From the NCBI GenBank assembly GCA_034003725.1, contig JAVEYB010000004.1, forward strand, positions 236,853 through 300,852: a stretch of DNA of 64,000 bases, read 5' to 3'. Positions 17,341 to 25,930 of this stretch are shown one piece after another. The stretch comes from Candidatus Zixiibacteriota bacterium (GTDB lineage Bacteria > Zixibacteria > MSB-5A5 > GN15 > FEB-12). The translations under genes were made by a program, and so were the position numbers. The stretch's first letter is position 1; each line of letters starts with the position of its first letter. The notes under the pieces were generated by a model. The model had not been told where the DNA came from. It searched no databases and saw nothing but the letters and a program-made list of their open reading frames with translations.

Positions 17341-17371
17341 GGCGGCCCGACAATGAAGGGCCGCCTTTTTT
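17341..17371 (+). terminator. Rho-independent terminator after the broken porin-like gene
   Basis: Perfect arms GGCGGCCC (17341-17348) and GGGCCGCC (17358-17365) followed by six T residues. Confidence 0.9.
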
Positions 17372-17450
17372 ATTGTCTGTCGACCGCGGAGTAGGTTTAT
17401 TCCATGCACATGATTCCGGCAGTACATTTGACCATCGGTTGGAGAAGTCA

Positions 17451-19466
17451 GTGACGCAAATTCCCCTTTTGCAGGACATTCTGGTTATCTTCGGCGCGGC
17501 AATCGCCGTGCTCATACTCTGTCACCGCCTCCGCATTCCACCGATTGTGGGATATCTCGTCACCGGCGTGCTGATAGGACCGTCGGGGCTCAGGTTCGTG
17601 AGTTCGATCAGCGCCGTCGAACAGCTTGCAAGTGTGGGCGTGATCCTGCTGGTGTTTACGATCGGCCTGGAGTTTTCGTTCCAGCAATTCATCCGCATGC
17701 GCCGGGCCGTCCTGCTGGGCGGCTCGCTGCAGGTAGTCACCACTATCGTCGTGACCTGGATCGTCTCGCGGTATTTGGGCCTCAGCCAGGGCGAGTCGGT
17801 GTTTATGGGGTTTTTGATCGCCTGCAGTAGCACCGCCATCCCGATGCGCGCGCTTCAGGATCGCGCCGAGTTGACAACGCCGCACGGATCGGTGACGCTC
17901 TCGATATCGATCTTCAACGACGTCGCGACGATCCCGGCCATGATTTTCACCCCGCTTCTGGTAGCGGGAGCCGGAGGCATCGCCGGGGAACTGGGCGGAT
18001 TGATCGTCAAGCTGCTGGTGATCATGGCCCTGGTGTATGTTGGGGCGCGCTATATCGTACCAAACGTCTTGTTTTTCATAGCCCGGACTCGAAGTCGAGA
18101 GCTGTTTCTGCTGAGTGTGGTCGTAATCTGCATGACGATCGCGTGGGCGACCAACGAACTCGGGCTCTCTATCGGTATCGGAGCCTTCCTCGCGGGCCTC
18201 ATCATCTCGGACTCCGAGTACAGTCATCAGGCGCTCGAGGGGGTCGTCCCTTTTAAGGACGTCTTCAACAGCTTCTTTTTCGTGTCCGTCGGCATGCTTC
18301 TGGATACGGGGTTCCTGATCCAGGAGCCCGTCGCCATTATCGCTATCGCAGCCGGGATCTACGTAGTGAAGACCCTCATAGTCGGCGGCGCCGCCCTGGC
18401 ATTGGGACTGTCGGTCCGATCCGCCCTCATCGCGGGTATCGCCCTTGGGCAGATCGGCGAGTTCGCCTTTGTTCTCTCTCAGGTCGGCGTTGAATACGGC
18501 GTCATCAAGGGTGAGGTATACCAGACTTTCATTGCGGTCACCATTATCACGATGGCTGCGACCCCGCTGCTGACCAATCTCGCCCCCCGTATCGCCGACT
18601 CGGTTGCCGAGTGGCCCGGCCTTCGTCAGCTGCGCGACGGGGCGTACCGGTCGCTGGCTGGAGAAACCGCCAACGGATTGCACTCCCTGAAGGATCACCT
18701 CGTCATTATCGGTTTCGGCGTCAACGGCCAGAATATCGCCCGCGCCGCCCGAAGCGCCCGCATTCCGTACGTGATTATCGAAACCAATCCCGACACCGTA
18801 AAACGCAGCCGCAAACAGGGCGAGCCGATTTCGTATGGCGACGCCACCAGTATCGCCGTGCTGAATCAGGCCCGCATCAGCGAGGCGAGGGTTGTGGTGG
18901 TCGCGATCTCCGATCCTGTCGCTACCCGCAACATCACCGGCACCATCCGCCGTCAGTCCGACCGACTGCACCTGATTGTCCGCACGCGGTTCGTGGCCGA
19001 GGTCGGGCCGCTCATGGAACTGGGCGCCGACGAAGTTATTCCGGAAGAGTTCGAAACCTCGGTCGAGATTTTCACCCGCGTGTTGACCCGGTACCTCGTC
19101 CCGCGCGACGAAATCGTCAAGTTCACAAACGAAATCCGGTCGCACAGCTACGAGATGCTTCGGTCTCTCTCGAAGGGGACCGCTACGCTGCGCGACCTCC
19201 AGCTGAATCTCCCGGAACTGCGGATTGAAACGGTGCGCGTCCCCTCCGGATCGCCGGTTGTCGGAAAAAGTCTCGGCGAGTTGAACATCCGCGCCCAATG
19301 TGGCGTCACGCTCGTAGCAATCGGTCGCGGCGACGAGGTGATCTCGTCCCCCGCCGGGTCGGACCGGCTCGCCGAAGGCGACACGCTGTATATGCTCGGA
19401 TCGCGCGAGAATACCGCCAGGGCGGAAATCCTCGTGCGAGGGCCCGCCCCGGCGAATCGCGGGTAG
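17451..19466 (+). CDS. CPA2-family cation:proton antiporter (KefB-like) with RCK domains
   Basis: A 671-residue membrane protein. The first 400 residues hold about 12-13 membrane helices of the Na+/H+ exchanger (CPA2) type, with LRIPPIVGYLVTGVLIGPSG and LGLSIGIGAFLAGLIISDS. A TrkA-N (RCK) Rossmann domain starts at about residue 420 (IIGFGVNGQNIARAAR), and a TrkA-C domain lies at about 575-665 (VPSGSPVVGKSLGELNIR). It probably exchanges K+ or Na+ for protons across the inner membrane, gated by a nucleotide on the RCK domain. The GTG at 17451 follows GGAGAAG; the frame extends upstream into the terminator, which supports this start. Confidence 0.9.
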   Translation: MTQIPLLQDILVIFGAAIAVLILCHRLRIPPIVGYLVTGVLIGPSGLRFVSSISAVEQLASVGVILLVFTIGLEFSFQQFIRMRRAVLLGGSLQVVTTIVVTWIVSRYLGLSQGESVFMGFLIACSSTAIPMRALQDRAELTTPHGSVTLSISIFNDVATIPAMIFTPLLVAGAGGIAGELGGLIVKLLVIMALVYVGARYIVPNVLFFIARTRSRELFLLSVVVICMTIAWATNELGLSIGIGAFLAGLIISDSEYSHQALEGVVPFKDVFNSFFFVSVGMLLDTGFLIQEPVAIIAIAAGIYVVKTLIVGGAALALGLSVRSALIAGIALGQIGEFAFVLSQVGVEYGVIKGEVYQTFIAVTIITMAATPLLTNLAPRIADSVAEWPGLRQLRDGAYRSLAGETANGLHSLKDHLVIIGFGVNGQNIARAARSARIPYVIIETNPDTVKRSRKQGEPISYGDATSIAVLNQARISEARVVVVAISDPVATRNITGTIRRQSDRLHLIVRTRFVAEVGPLMELGADEVIPEEFETSVEIFTRVLTRYLVPRDEIVKFTNEIRSHSYEMLRSLSKGTATLRDLQLNLPELRIETVRVPSGSPVVGKSLGELNIRAQCGVTLVAIGRGDEVISSPAGSDRLAEGDTLYMLGSRENTARAEILVRGPAPANRG

Positions 19467-19476
19467 TCCCGCCCCC

Positions 19477-20337
19477 CTACTTCAATAGTATCATCTTTTT
19501 GCTGAGCGTCGTCTTGCCTGCAATCAACCGGTAGAAGTAGACTCCCGACGCAACCGCGCCGCCTCCGTCATTCCGACCGTTCCACTCCACGTCGTGGTAG
19601 CCTGCCGGCATGTCCGCCCGCACGAGCCGCTTCACCACCTGTCCGAGGATATTGATAATGTCGATCCGAACTTCACCCGGCGATGGCAGCCCGAAACGAA
19701 TAGTCGTGGTCGGATTGCAGGGGTTGGGGTAATTCTGGGCCAGTTCAACGACCACGGGGAGTTGCGGCGTAGCTTCTGTGATTGACCGGACGGTATCGAC
19801 CGCAGCGTCTTCGCAGGCGGGCGGAGGTTCGGGAGTGGGCGGAATGCCGGCAACGGTACATGGGATTTCCGGTGCGCAGGCAACTCGGATCCACACTGGC
19901 GCTTCAACATAAGTCTGTACGCCGGTCACCTGAGCCAGAAGTTCATCAACGCTCTGTATCCCTCCCGAGGTAGTATCCTCATCGATTTTAAGGAGGAACG
20001 GAAGACTCCCTTTTTGCTTCACCATGCTGATGTCGCGCGTAGTCGTTGATCCGGCGGTTATCGGGATATCGATCATATCAACCGTGTCGAATTCCCAATG
20101 TCGTATGACCACGCAATAGCTGCCGGGCTTGAGGTTGGTGAACTCGTAGTAGCCGGATTGATCGCTGACGGCACGGAAGTCGGTACCGACGAGTCGTAGC
20201 GCGACATTGGCAACGGGTAGCCCATTGTCCTTCTGAGTCAGAACTCCGTTGAGTCGACCTCCGGCATCCCCGGCCATTGTGGCAGGTACTGCCGAAAAGG
20301 CGGCCACCACTACTACCAACAGGACTTTGCCACACAT
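19477..20337 (-). CDS. Secreted protein with carboxypeptidase-regulatory-like domain and C-terminal sorting/FlgD-like domain
   Basis: A 286-residue protein with a signal peptide (cleavage near TMAGDAGG). A carboxypeptidase-D regulatory-like beta sandwich follows (LNGVLTQKDNGLPVANVALR, then YYEFTNLKPGSYCVVI), then a linker with several cysteines. The C-terminal domain of about 85 residues carries NYPNPCNPTTTIRFGLP, INILGQVVKRL and GVYFYRL...KKMILLK. This last domain is the type used for type IX sorting or as a FlgD-Ig-like tail in FCB-group and candidate-phylum bacteria. Probably exported to the surface; function unknown. The ATG follows GGGGAGGTG. It converges with the antiporter gene ten bases away. 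Confidence 0.8.
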   Translation of the reverse strand: MCGKVLLVVVVAAFSAVPATMAGDAGGRLNGVLTQKDNGLPVANVALRLVGTDFRAVSDQSGYYEFTNLKPGSYCVVIRHWEFDTVDMIDIPITAGSTTTRDISMVKQKGSLPFLLKIDEDTTSGGIQSVDELLAQVTGVQTYVEAPVWIRVACAPEIPCTVAGIPPTPEPPPACEDAAVDTVRSITEATPQLPVVVELAQNYPNPCNPTTTIRFGLPSPGEVRIDIINILGQVVKRLVRADMPAGYHDVEWNGRNDGGGAVASGVYFYRLIAGKTTLSKKMILLK

Positions 20338-20463
20338 GTTTCACCTCCCCGGCAACATGTTGATTAATAATGCCTTGAGGGGATTTCACTAGATAGACGG
20401 CAGACCGTGCCAAACTGTCGCAAAAAATCATTCGATAGCGAAGTTTTTTGTTGCGCAGACCCC

Positions 20464-20491
20464 TTGACGAATTCCGGGAATCGACGATACT
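20464..20491 (+). promoter_or_regulatory. Candidate sigma-70 promoter for the small membrane protein gene
   Basis: TTGACG (20464-20469), a 16-base spacer and GATACT (20486-20491). It would start a transcript near 20498, ahead of the small gene at 20586. Confidence 0.4.
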
Positions 20492-20585
20492 TGGGAAACT
20501 TTTTCTCGAATCCGGGTGTTCGAGGCTGGTATGTCGAGACCGGCACTACGCGCACATGGCCGGTCGAAAGGAGATGAGACTTCGT

Positions 20586-20675
20586 ATGGTTCTGACAATC
20601 GTCCTGCTGGGTGCGGCGCTCGCTGTGCTTGCCCGCCTGGTATGGTGGGTGTCCAATCGTCCCGGCGAGGAATAA
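20586..20675 (+). CDS. Very small single-helix membrane protein
   Basis: A 29-codon reading frame encoding one membrane helix (VLTIVLLGAALAVLARLVWW) and a short charged tail. AAAGGAG lies upstream (20567-20573), and the frame is enclosed by a candidate promoter and a strong terminator, which argues for a real gene. ATG 20574 (adding MRLR) or 20556 are alternative starts. Function unknown; proteins of this size often modulate a larger membrane complex. Confidence 0.5.
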   Translation: MVLTIVLLGAALAVLARLVWWVSNRPGEE

Positions 20676-20701
20676 CGCCTTACAAAACCGAACATAAGCT
20701 G

Positions 20702-20738
20702 CGGCCGGCGGCGTCACTGCCCGCCGGCCGTTTCATTT
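20702..20738 (+). terminator. Hairpin terminator between the small gene and the sufB-like gene
   Basis: Perfect ten-base arms CGGCCGGCGG (20702-20711) and CCGCCGGCCG (20721-20730) followed by TTTCATTT on the plus strand. It may also end the minus-strand suf transcript, though no T run follows on that side. Confidence 0.8.
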
Positions 20739-20739
20739 A

Positions 20740-21681
20740 CTACCGGCTCAGCAGCCCGTTGATAATAATCTCCACCGCGTCGTCCTCCGACAACCCCCGC
20801 GACATCAGCGTCTCGAGTTGTTTGCTGTCGACACTGCCGATCGCAGCCTCGTGCGTGACGTGCGCTTTGGGGTGACGAACATCGACAATCGGTACGGCGG
20901 TGGCGATGCCGTCGTCCTGGACGATTTCCTTACAGTCGACATGACCGCGCGCATACGCGGCGTTGGCAATCAGCTTGTTGTACACCTCCGCCCGTGCTTT
21001 TTGTCGTACCGCGATCTTTGACGTCAGCACGCCTTTGGCCTTTTCGCCGACGAGGCTGGCCGTCTCGCTTATCTTGATCACGTCGTCCGCGCGGCCGCTG
21101 ATGCGCGCTGACATATCGAGCAGGCTGCGCGCCTCACAAACGGCTTCATAATCGATATCGATAAGCCCGACCCGCCCCTGTATCAACTCGAACTCCGTCT
21201 GGAACAACCCGTCCGGAGCAACCTCCACCCTGGCTTTCGGGTACACCTTCACTCCACCCGCCGGACTGTGAACGTGTTTCTCGAAATATCGGTACTCGGC
21301 GCCTTCGCCGATTCGTATCCGCGCCTCCATGATGTGCTGCACGTCGACGGCGAACGGAAACACACAGTGGGCCAGAAGGGATATTTTTGCCCCGCGTTCG
21401 ACTGACACGTCCATGTTGATTCGCTGGACGCCACGTTCGGGAGTCATCCCGAAACACAGGTGCACCGGCTTGGCGACGATCGTTCCCGCCGCCAGTGTGA
21501 TGACCGCCGAAATCCCGTCGCTCAGCTCCTCCACATCGACCTGCAGCCCCGGAACCGCATGTAGTCCCATGACGCGGTTTTCGTTAACCACTAGGTGGGC
21601 AACCTCGGGATCGTCCAGTTCATGAGGATCGCGGCCCGAGTGCACGTACAGGTCGTTGATGACATTCAGTTGGCTGCTCAT
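20740..21681 (-). CDS. SufB/SufD-family Fe-S cluster scaffold protein (short form)
   Basis: A 313-residue protein of the SufBD beta-helix family. It is much shorter than SufB (about 470) and close to the minimal SmsB form. Near the C-terminus are a cysteine in GHVDCKEI, where SufB has its cluster cysteine, and THEAAIG, matching the EHEA acidic/histidine site of SufB, so it may be catalytically competent rather than a SufD. Its start overlaps the stop of sufC (ATGA). No second SufB/SufD, SufS or SufU is nearby, so this two-gene unit probably works as SufC2-SufB2-like scaffold and ATPase. Confidence 0.82.
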   Translation of the reverse strand: MSSQLNVINDLYVHSGRDPHELDDPEVAHLVVNENRVMGLHAVPGLQVDVEELSDGISAVITLAAGTIVAKPVHLCFGMTPERGVQRINMDVSVERGAKISLLAHCVFPFAVDVQHIMEARIRIGEGAEYRYFEKHVHSPAGGVKVYPKARVEVAPDGLFQTEFELIQGRVGLIDIDYEAVCEARSLLDMSARISGRADDVIKISETASLVGEKAKGVLTSKIAVRQKARAEVYNKLIANAAYARGHVDCKEIVQDDGIATAVPIVDVRHPKAHVTHEAAIGSVDSKQLETLMSRGLSEDDAVEIIINGLLSR

Positions 21682-22418
21682 GGGCGTTCTCCCAGACCAT
21701 AGAGCTCCGGGACATTCTGGTGGTCGCAGGGAATGCATTTGTCTTCGAAATAATGGCGGATTTTGCCGACCGTCCCTTTATCGACCACCTGGCCGTGGCA
21801 CATCAGAAACGCGTGATCGGCCTGATTGAGGACGGCCAGACTGTGTGTGATCAGAATAACCGTCGTCCCCTGCTCTTTGAGCAACCGCACGGCGTCGAAA
21901 ATTCGCTCGATCGACTCGATATCTATCCCCGAGTCCGGTTCATCGAGCAACGCCACTTTCGGCTTCATGGCGAGAATCGATCCCAGTTCGACCTTCTTGC
22001 GCTCGCCGCCGGAAAGGGTCTTGTCGACCGCCCGCCTCCGGTAATTGTCCGGGTTCAGGCCGACCTGAGTAAGGATTGCATCGACATCGACTCCGTTTCC
22101 GTGCGCCGACGCTTTTATGAAGTCGGCGATCCGGAGTCCCTCGAATCGTGCCGGTTCCTGCCAGGCCAGCGTGATGCCCTTGCGGGCGCGCTGGTCGATA
22201 CCAAGCTCCCGGATAGAATGCCCGTCGAATTTAATGTCCCCCTCGATATCCGTGTATCCGCTTAGCCCGACTATCGTGGCGGCCAGCGTTGACTTTCCGG
22301 CGCCGTTGGGACCAACCACCGCGTGAACGTGACCATCCCAGAAGTCGACAGATACGTTGTTCAATATCGGCTTGCCGCCCAGCGACAGCTTGAGATTCTC
22401 GAGTACCAAAAGACTCAT
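21678..22418 (-). CDS. sufC: SufC-type ABC ATPase for Fe-S cluster assembly
   Basis: A 246-residue ABC ATPase: Walker A VVGPNGAGKSTL, signature LSGGERKKVELG, Walker B VALLDEPDSGID, and H-loop ITHS. The DEPDSGIDI form and the KVELGSILAM stretch are characteristic of SufC, which powers the SufB/SufD scaffold. The start at 22418 follows AAAGGA; the frame extends upstream without support. It is first in the two-gene operon with the SufB-like gene. Confidence 0.9.
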   Translation of the reverse strand: MSLLVLENLKLSLGGKPILNNVSVDFWDGHVHAVVGPNGAGKSTLAATIVGLSGYTDIEGDIKFDGHSIRELGIDQRARKGITLAWQEPARFEGLRIADFIKASAHGNGVDVDAILTQVGLNPDNYRRRAVDKTLSGGERKKVELGSILAMKPKVALLDEPDSGIDIESIERIFDAVRLLKEQGTTVILITHSLAVLNQADHAFLMCHGQVVDKGTVGKIRHYFEDKCIPCDHQNVPELYGLGERP

Positions 22419-22540
22419 CGTTCGTCCTTTCCACCCTTCAGCCGGTACCAGCGTCGATTCCGGGAGACTTCCCGTCGGCGAAGTTCCAATATACGCCAAA
22501 ATCGCGGATCAATTGCACCTTTTTTGCGGGAGATCAGCAA

Positions 22541-23968
22541 CTATCGACCGGCGAGATGACGCAGGGCCGACCGGGCCGCGTGATATCCGCACATCCCGTG
22601 GACCCCGCCCCCCGGCGGCGTCGAGGACGAACAGAGGAACACGCCGTCCAGCGGCGTTTGGTACGGATCGAACAGCGAAACCGGGCGGGCGAACAACTGC
22701 CGAATGTCCTGAATCCCGCCGTTTATATCGCCGCCGACATAGTTGGCGTTATGCGCCTCGAGATCCGTCGCCTTCATCGTGTGCCGTGCCAGTATCGTGT
22801 CGCAGAATCCCGGGGCGAACCGCTCTATCCGGCGCTCGATCCGGGTCGTCATGTCCTCAGTCGACCCGTTGGGGACGTGGCAGTATGCCCACGCGGTGTG
22901 CCTGCCGACCGGAGCGCGGGTTGAGTCAAAAACCGACGGTTGTGCGAGCAATACGAACGGCCGCTCCGGTGTTTTGCCGTTCCACACCGATTGCTCGGAT
23001 TCGGCGATCTCCTCCAGTGTCCCGCCGATGTGAACGGTCCCGGCGCGCCGGCACCTTTCATCGGCAAACGGCACAGGTTCCGAGAGCGCCCAGTCAATTT
23101 TGAACGCGCCGGGACCGTAGCGATATCCCTCGAGGGCCCGTCGATACCGCGATGGCAGTCGCTCACCGGCGATCGACAAAAACTGCCTCGGCGTACAATC
23201 GAGCAAGACGATGCGGGCGCGGGGAATCTCTGCAAGTGAGCGGATCTGTCGGCCGGTTTCAAAGTCCACGGACAAGGTGCGCGCATAGGCGGCAAGAGAG
23301 TCAGTGATGGCTTGCGCGCCACCGCGCGGGAACGGCCAGCCTGCGGTGTGCCCGGCTGCGGCGAGCACGATCGCCACGGCGGCGCTGATGGGAGCGTCGA
23401 GCGGAAGCATGGAGTGGGCCGCCAATCCGGCCACGAGGGCGCGCGCCTGCGTGCCTCGAAAGCGCCGGGCCGCTAAGCCGGTGGCGGATTGCACCGCCAA
23501 ACGCGCGAACCGTAATACAGGGAGAAGTCTTCCGGGGACATGGAGCGGCGCAAGCAAATCATCGACCAGCCCGTCCCACTGTGCGACTATCGGCACCATG
23601 AGCTGTCGGTACGACTCGGCATCATTGCCGAGCTGCACCGCCGTTTGCATGACATCTCCGACAAGAACCGCACAGGTCGAGTCGTCGACCGGATGCGCGC
23701 AGTTGATCTCCGGATAGACCCATGATAACCCGTGTTGCTCCAGCGGCAGCGTCCGGAAAAACGGCGAACCAACCGCCAACGGGTGCACTGCCGAGCAGAT
23801 GTCATGATGGAATCCGGGAAGCGTCAGTTCGCCTGTTCGCGCACCTCCCCCGAGCGTCGCGGCGGCTTCGAGCACGATGACAGACAGGCCCTGTTGGGCC
23901 AGATAAATCGCAGCGGCAAGTGCGTTGGGGCCGGAACCGATCACGGCGGCGTCGTACTGCGTTTTCAT
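22541..23968 (-). CDS. FAD-dependent oxidoreductase of the phytoene desaturase/CrtI type
   Basis: A 475-residue flavoprotein with the N-terminal dinucleotide motif DAAVIGSGPNALAAAIYLAQ followed by LEAAATLGGGARTGEL, and the C-terminal FAD motif PGGGVHGMCGYHAARSALRHL. It belongs to the NAD(P)/FAD-dependent group that includes carotenoid desaturases and isomerases. No carotenoid gene is adjacent, so the substrate is unknown. The start at 23968 follows GAGG; the longer frame to 24340 overlaps the aldo/keto reductase gene and is not coding in that part. It lies 34 bases downstream of that gene on the same strand. Confidence 0.8.
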   Translation of the reverse strand: MKTQYDAAVIGSGPNALAAAIYLAQQGLSVIVLEAAATLGGGARTGELTLPGFHHDICSAVHPLAVGSPFFRTLPLEQHGLSWVYPEINCAHPVDDSTCAVLVGDVMQTAVQLGNDAESYRQLMVPIVAQWDGLVDDLLAPLHVPGRLLPVLRFARLAVQSATGLAARRFRGTQARALVAGLAAHSMLPLDAPISAAVAIVLAAAGHTAGWPFPRGGAQAITDSLAAYARTLSVDFETGRQIRSLAEIPRARIVLLDCTPRQFLSIAGERLPSRYRRALEGYRYGPGAFKIDWALSEPVPFADERCRRAGTVHIGGTLEEIAESEQSVWNGKTPERPFVLLAQPSVFDSTRAPVGRHTAWAYCHVPNGSTEDMTTRIERRIERFAPGFCDTILARHTMKATDLEAHNANYVGGDINGGIQDIRQLFARPVSLFDPYQTPLDGVFLCSSSTPPGGGVHGMCGYHAARSALRHLAGR

Positions 23969-24002
23969 CGGTGTGCCTCGGCGGCCATGATGATGAGCCG
24001 CT

Positions 24003-25001
24003 CTACAGGGCGGGCTTTCGACGAGTGGGCGGCGCCATGAACTCCGGACCGACCGGGTTCGATATAGTCTCCTCCACGATTTGTTCCGCCGCGCGTAGAG
24101 TGTCGGAGTCGAGCGACCACCCGATAATGTCGTCGATCGGGGCGAGCTGTTCGGGCCGACGCGCACCCCAGAGCGCCACATGGGCGCCACGATCGAGAAT
24201 CCACCGCACCGCCAGATGTATGACCCGTTTGCCGAGTCGATCTCGGGCGAGTTGATCCAGCCGCTCAACGGCCTGAAGATACTGCCCGTAGCGAGGCTTC
24301 CTGAACTTGGGATCGTACCGGCGCAAATCGTCTCCGACAAACGCCGTATCGGCTCTCATCCGGCCGGACAACAATCCCCGGCAGAGCGCACCGTAGGTAA
24401 GCAGGACAACGTCGTTGTTCCGGCACCACGGCAGCTCGTCGTCTTCGATCCCCCGCTCGAACAGGTTGTACGGCGGCTGACAGAAATGCAGTGGGGCGTA
24501 TTGCGAGAATTCGGCCATCAACTCCGATGAGTAGTTGCTCACGCCAATGGCACGGATTCGGCCCGATTCCAGAAGCTCGCGCATGGTCCGGGCCGTCTCC
24601 TCAACTGGAACCAGCCCGTCCGGCCAGTGCACCTGATAAATGTCGATGTAGTCGGTCTTGAGGCGACGAAGAGATTCATCGATCTCGTGCCGTATTCTCT
24701 CGCTCGATCCGTTTCGAGTGACTTTCCCATCCTTCCACTCGAGGGTGGCCTTGGTCGCCAGTATGACTCTGTCCCTTCCTCCGGGCTCTTCGAGCGCCTT
24801 GCCGACAATCTCCTCGGCACGGCCGAATCCATACACCGGCGCCGTATCGATGAGCGTGATGCCCTTGTCTATCGCGGCGTGAATGGTGCGAATCGACTCT
24901 TGCTCATCCGTGCCGCCCCACATCCAGCCGCCGATAGCCCATGTACCGAGCCCGATGCGAGGAATCTCCTTGCCGAACAGATCAAATCGAAACGTTTCCA
25001 T
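24003..25001 (-). CDS. Aldo/keto reductase
   Basis: A 332-residue (alpha/beta)8 NADPH-dependent reductase. The catalytic set is visible: Asp and Tyr in IDTAPVYGFGRAEEIVG, Lys in ILATKATLEWK, and His in IDIYQVHWPD; the cofactor phosphate region is near ALWGARRPEQLAPI. It resembles bacterial YajO/general stress-type reductases. The substrate is unknown. The ATG follows GGGAGACG. It seems to be co-transcribed with the phytoene-desaturase-like gene downstream and lies 34 bases after the methyltransferase gene upstream. Confidence 0.9.
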   Translation of the reverse strand: METFRFDLFGKEIPRIGLGTWAIGGWMWGGTDEQESIRTIHAAIDKGITLIDTAPVYGFGRAEEIVGKALEEPGGRDRVILATKATLEWKDGKVTRNGSSERIRHEIDESLRRLKTDYIDIYQVHWPDGLVPVEETARTMRELLESGRIRAIGVSNYSSELMAEFSQYAPLHFCQPPYNLFERGIEDDELPWCRNNDVVLLTYGALCRGLLSGRMRADTAFVGDDLRRYDPKFRKPRYGQYLQAVERLDQLARDRLGKRVIHLAVRWILDRGAHVALWGARRPEQLAPIDDIIGWSLDSDTLRAAEQIVEETISNPVGPEFMAPPTRRKPAL

Positions 25002-25035
25002 TGCGTCTCCCGGCGAACTCGGGACCTTCCGCCGA

Positions 25036-25770
25036 CTACTTTGTTTTTTTCTGGGCTTCTCCGGTCATCGGGACAAAGAGCACGTCGGTTATCTTCCGCG
25101 TGACGAGCTTTCCGTCGACCCTTGTCACCAGCAGCAGTTCCTGCCAATCCTCGCCCACCGGGATCACGAGTCGCCCCCCCTCGGCCAGTTGGTCCAGCAA
25201 CGGCTGGGGGATTTCTGCAGGTGCAGCAGTGACCACGATCACATCAAAAGGAGCGTGGTCCGGCCAACCGGCATAGCCGTCGCCGCTTCGCACCGTGATA
25301 TTGTCATAACCGAGGCTGTCGAGCCGCGATGCCGCGACGAGCGCGAGCGAATCGACTATTTCGATCGTGTAGACATGTGCGGCCAGCTCTCCGAGGATCG
25401 CGGCCTGATACCCTGAGCCGGTGCCTATTTCCAGAACAGTGTCGTCGGGACGGGGATCGACCAGCTGCGTCATGAGCGCGACAATGTAAGGCTGAGAAAT
25501 CGTCTGTCCGGCGCCGATCGGCAGCGGATAGTCCTCGTACGCGTGAATGCGAAAGGCGCTGTCGACAAACAGGTGCCGCTCGACTCGCTCGAATGCGCCA
25601 AGCACCCGTTCATTCGAGATTCCGCGAGGCGCCAGGTGCGACTCGATCATATCCTTTCGCAAGCGCGCCATCGTTGAGTCGGCCTGCGCCTCGGCGGTGA
25701 TGCCCGCTTGTACGCCTACCGCCAAAGATGCCAGAATGCACGCGACATATTGTACCGAGCGCTTCTTCAT
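25036..25770 (-). CDS. pcm: Exported protein-L-isoaspartate O-methyltransferase
   Basis: A 244-residue SAM methyltransferase that repairs isoaspartyl residues in proteins. The PCMT marks are visible: GAGQTISQPYIVALM, VLEIGTGSGYQAAILGELA, VYTIEIVDSLA, FDVIVVTAAPAEIPQPLL. Unlike the cytoplasmic form it begins with a signal peptide (ILASLAVGVQAGITAEA), so it probably works in the periplasm, where SAM supply is an open question. The ATG has no Shine-Dalgarno sequence; a -35/-10 pair places the start point on the A of the ATG, suggesting a leaderless message. The longer frame to 26421 is antisense to tamB and not used. Confidence 0.87.
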   Translation of the reverse strand: MKKRSVQYVACILASLAVGVQAGITAEAQADSTMARLRKDMIESHLAPRGISNERVLGAFERVERHLFVDSAFRIHAYEDYPLPIGAGQTISQPYIVALMTQLVDPRPDDTVLEIGTGSGYQAAILGELAAHVYTIEIVDSLALVAASRLDSLGYDNITVRSGDGYAGWPDHAPFDVIVVTAAPAEIPQPLLDQLAEGGRLVIPVGEDWQELLLVTRVDGKLVTRKITDVLFVPMTGEAQKKTK

Positions 25771-25778
25771 GCTATAAT
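25750..25778 (+). promoter_or_regulatory. Candidate sigma-70 promoter for tamB-tamA
   Basis: TTGTAC (25750-25755), 17 bases, then a perfect TATAAT (25773-25778) on the plus strand. A start near 25785 would give a leader of about 145 bases to tamB. It overlaps the first codons and promoter of pcm on the other strand, so the two promoters would interfere. Confidence 0.5.
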
Positions 25779-25805
25779 CATGGTCGACACGGGCGGTTCT
25801 GTCAA
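25777..25805 (-). promoter_or_regulatory. Candidate promoter of pcm giving a leaderless transcript
   Basis: On the minus strand a perfect TTGACA (25805-25800), 17 bases and CATGAT (25782-25777). A start seven bases on falls on the A of the pcm ATG (25770), and no ribosome binding site lies before that ATG. Confidence 0.5.
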
Positions 25806-25930
25806 GCCATACTCGGCGGGGCACACCTCGTCCGGTATAATGATAAAAAGCGGTGAAACGCGCGTAAGTCTCAGTCATGTGATACAGGGATACGTCGAAA
25901 GAGAGTCCGGTTAATCCGGTCCCCCGGTTA

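Noticed and set aside
17448..19298. A 616-codon open frame antisense to the CPA2 antiporter
   Set aside because: Very charged, histidine- and aspartate-rich composition typical of a shadow frame opposite hydrophobic helices; no start signals.
20402..20420. TGGCACG on the minus strand upstream of the sorting-domain protein gene, like a sigma-54 -24 element
   Set aside because: The following GC lies 10 rather than 12 bases on, so the spacing is wrong for sigma-54.
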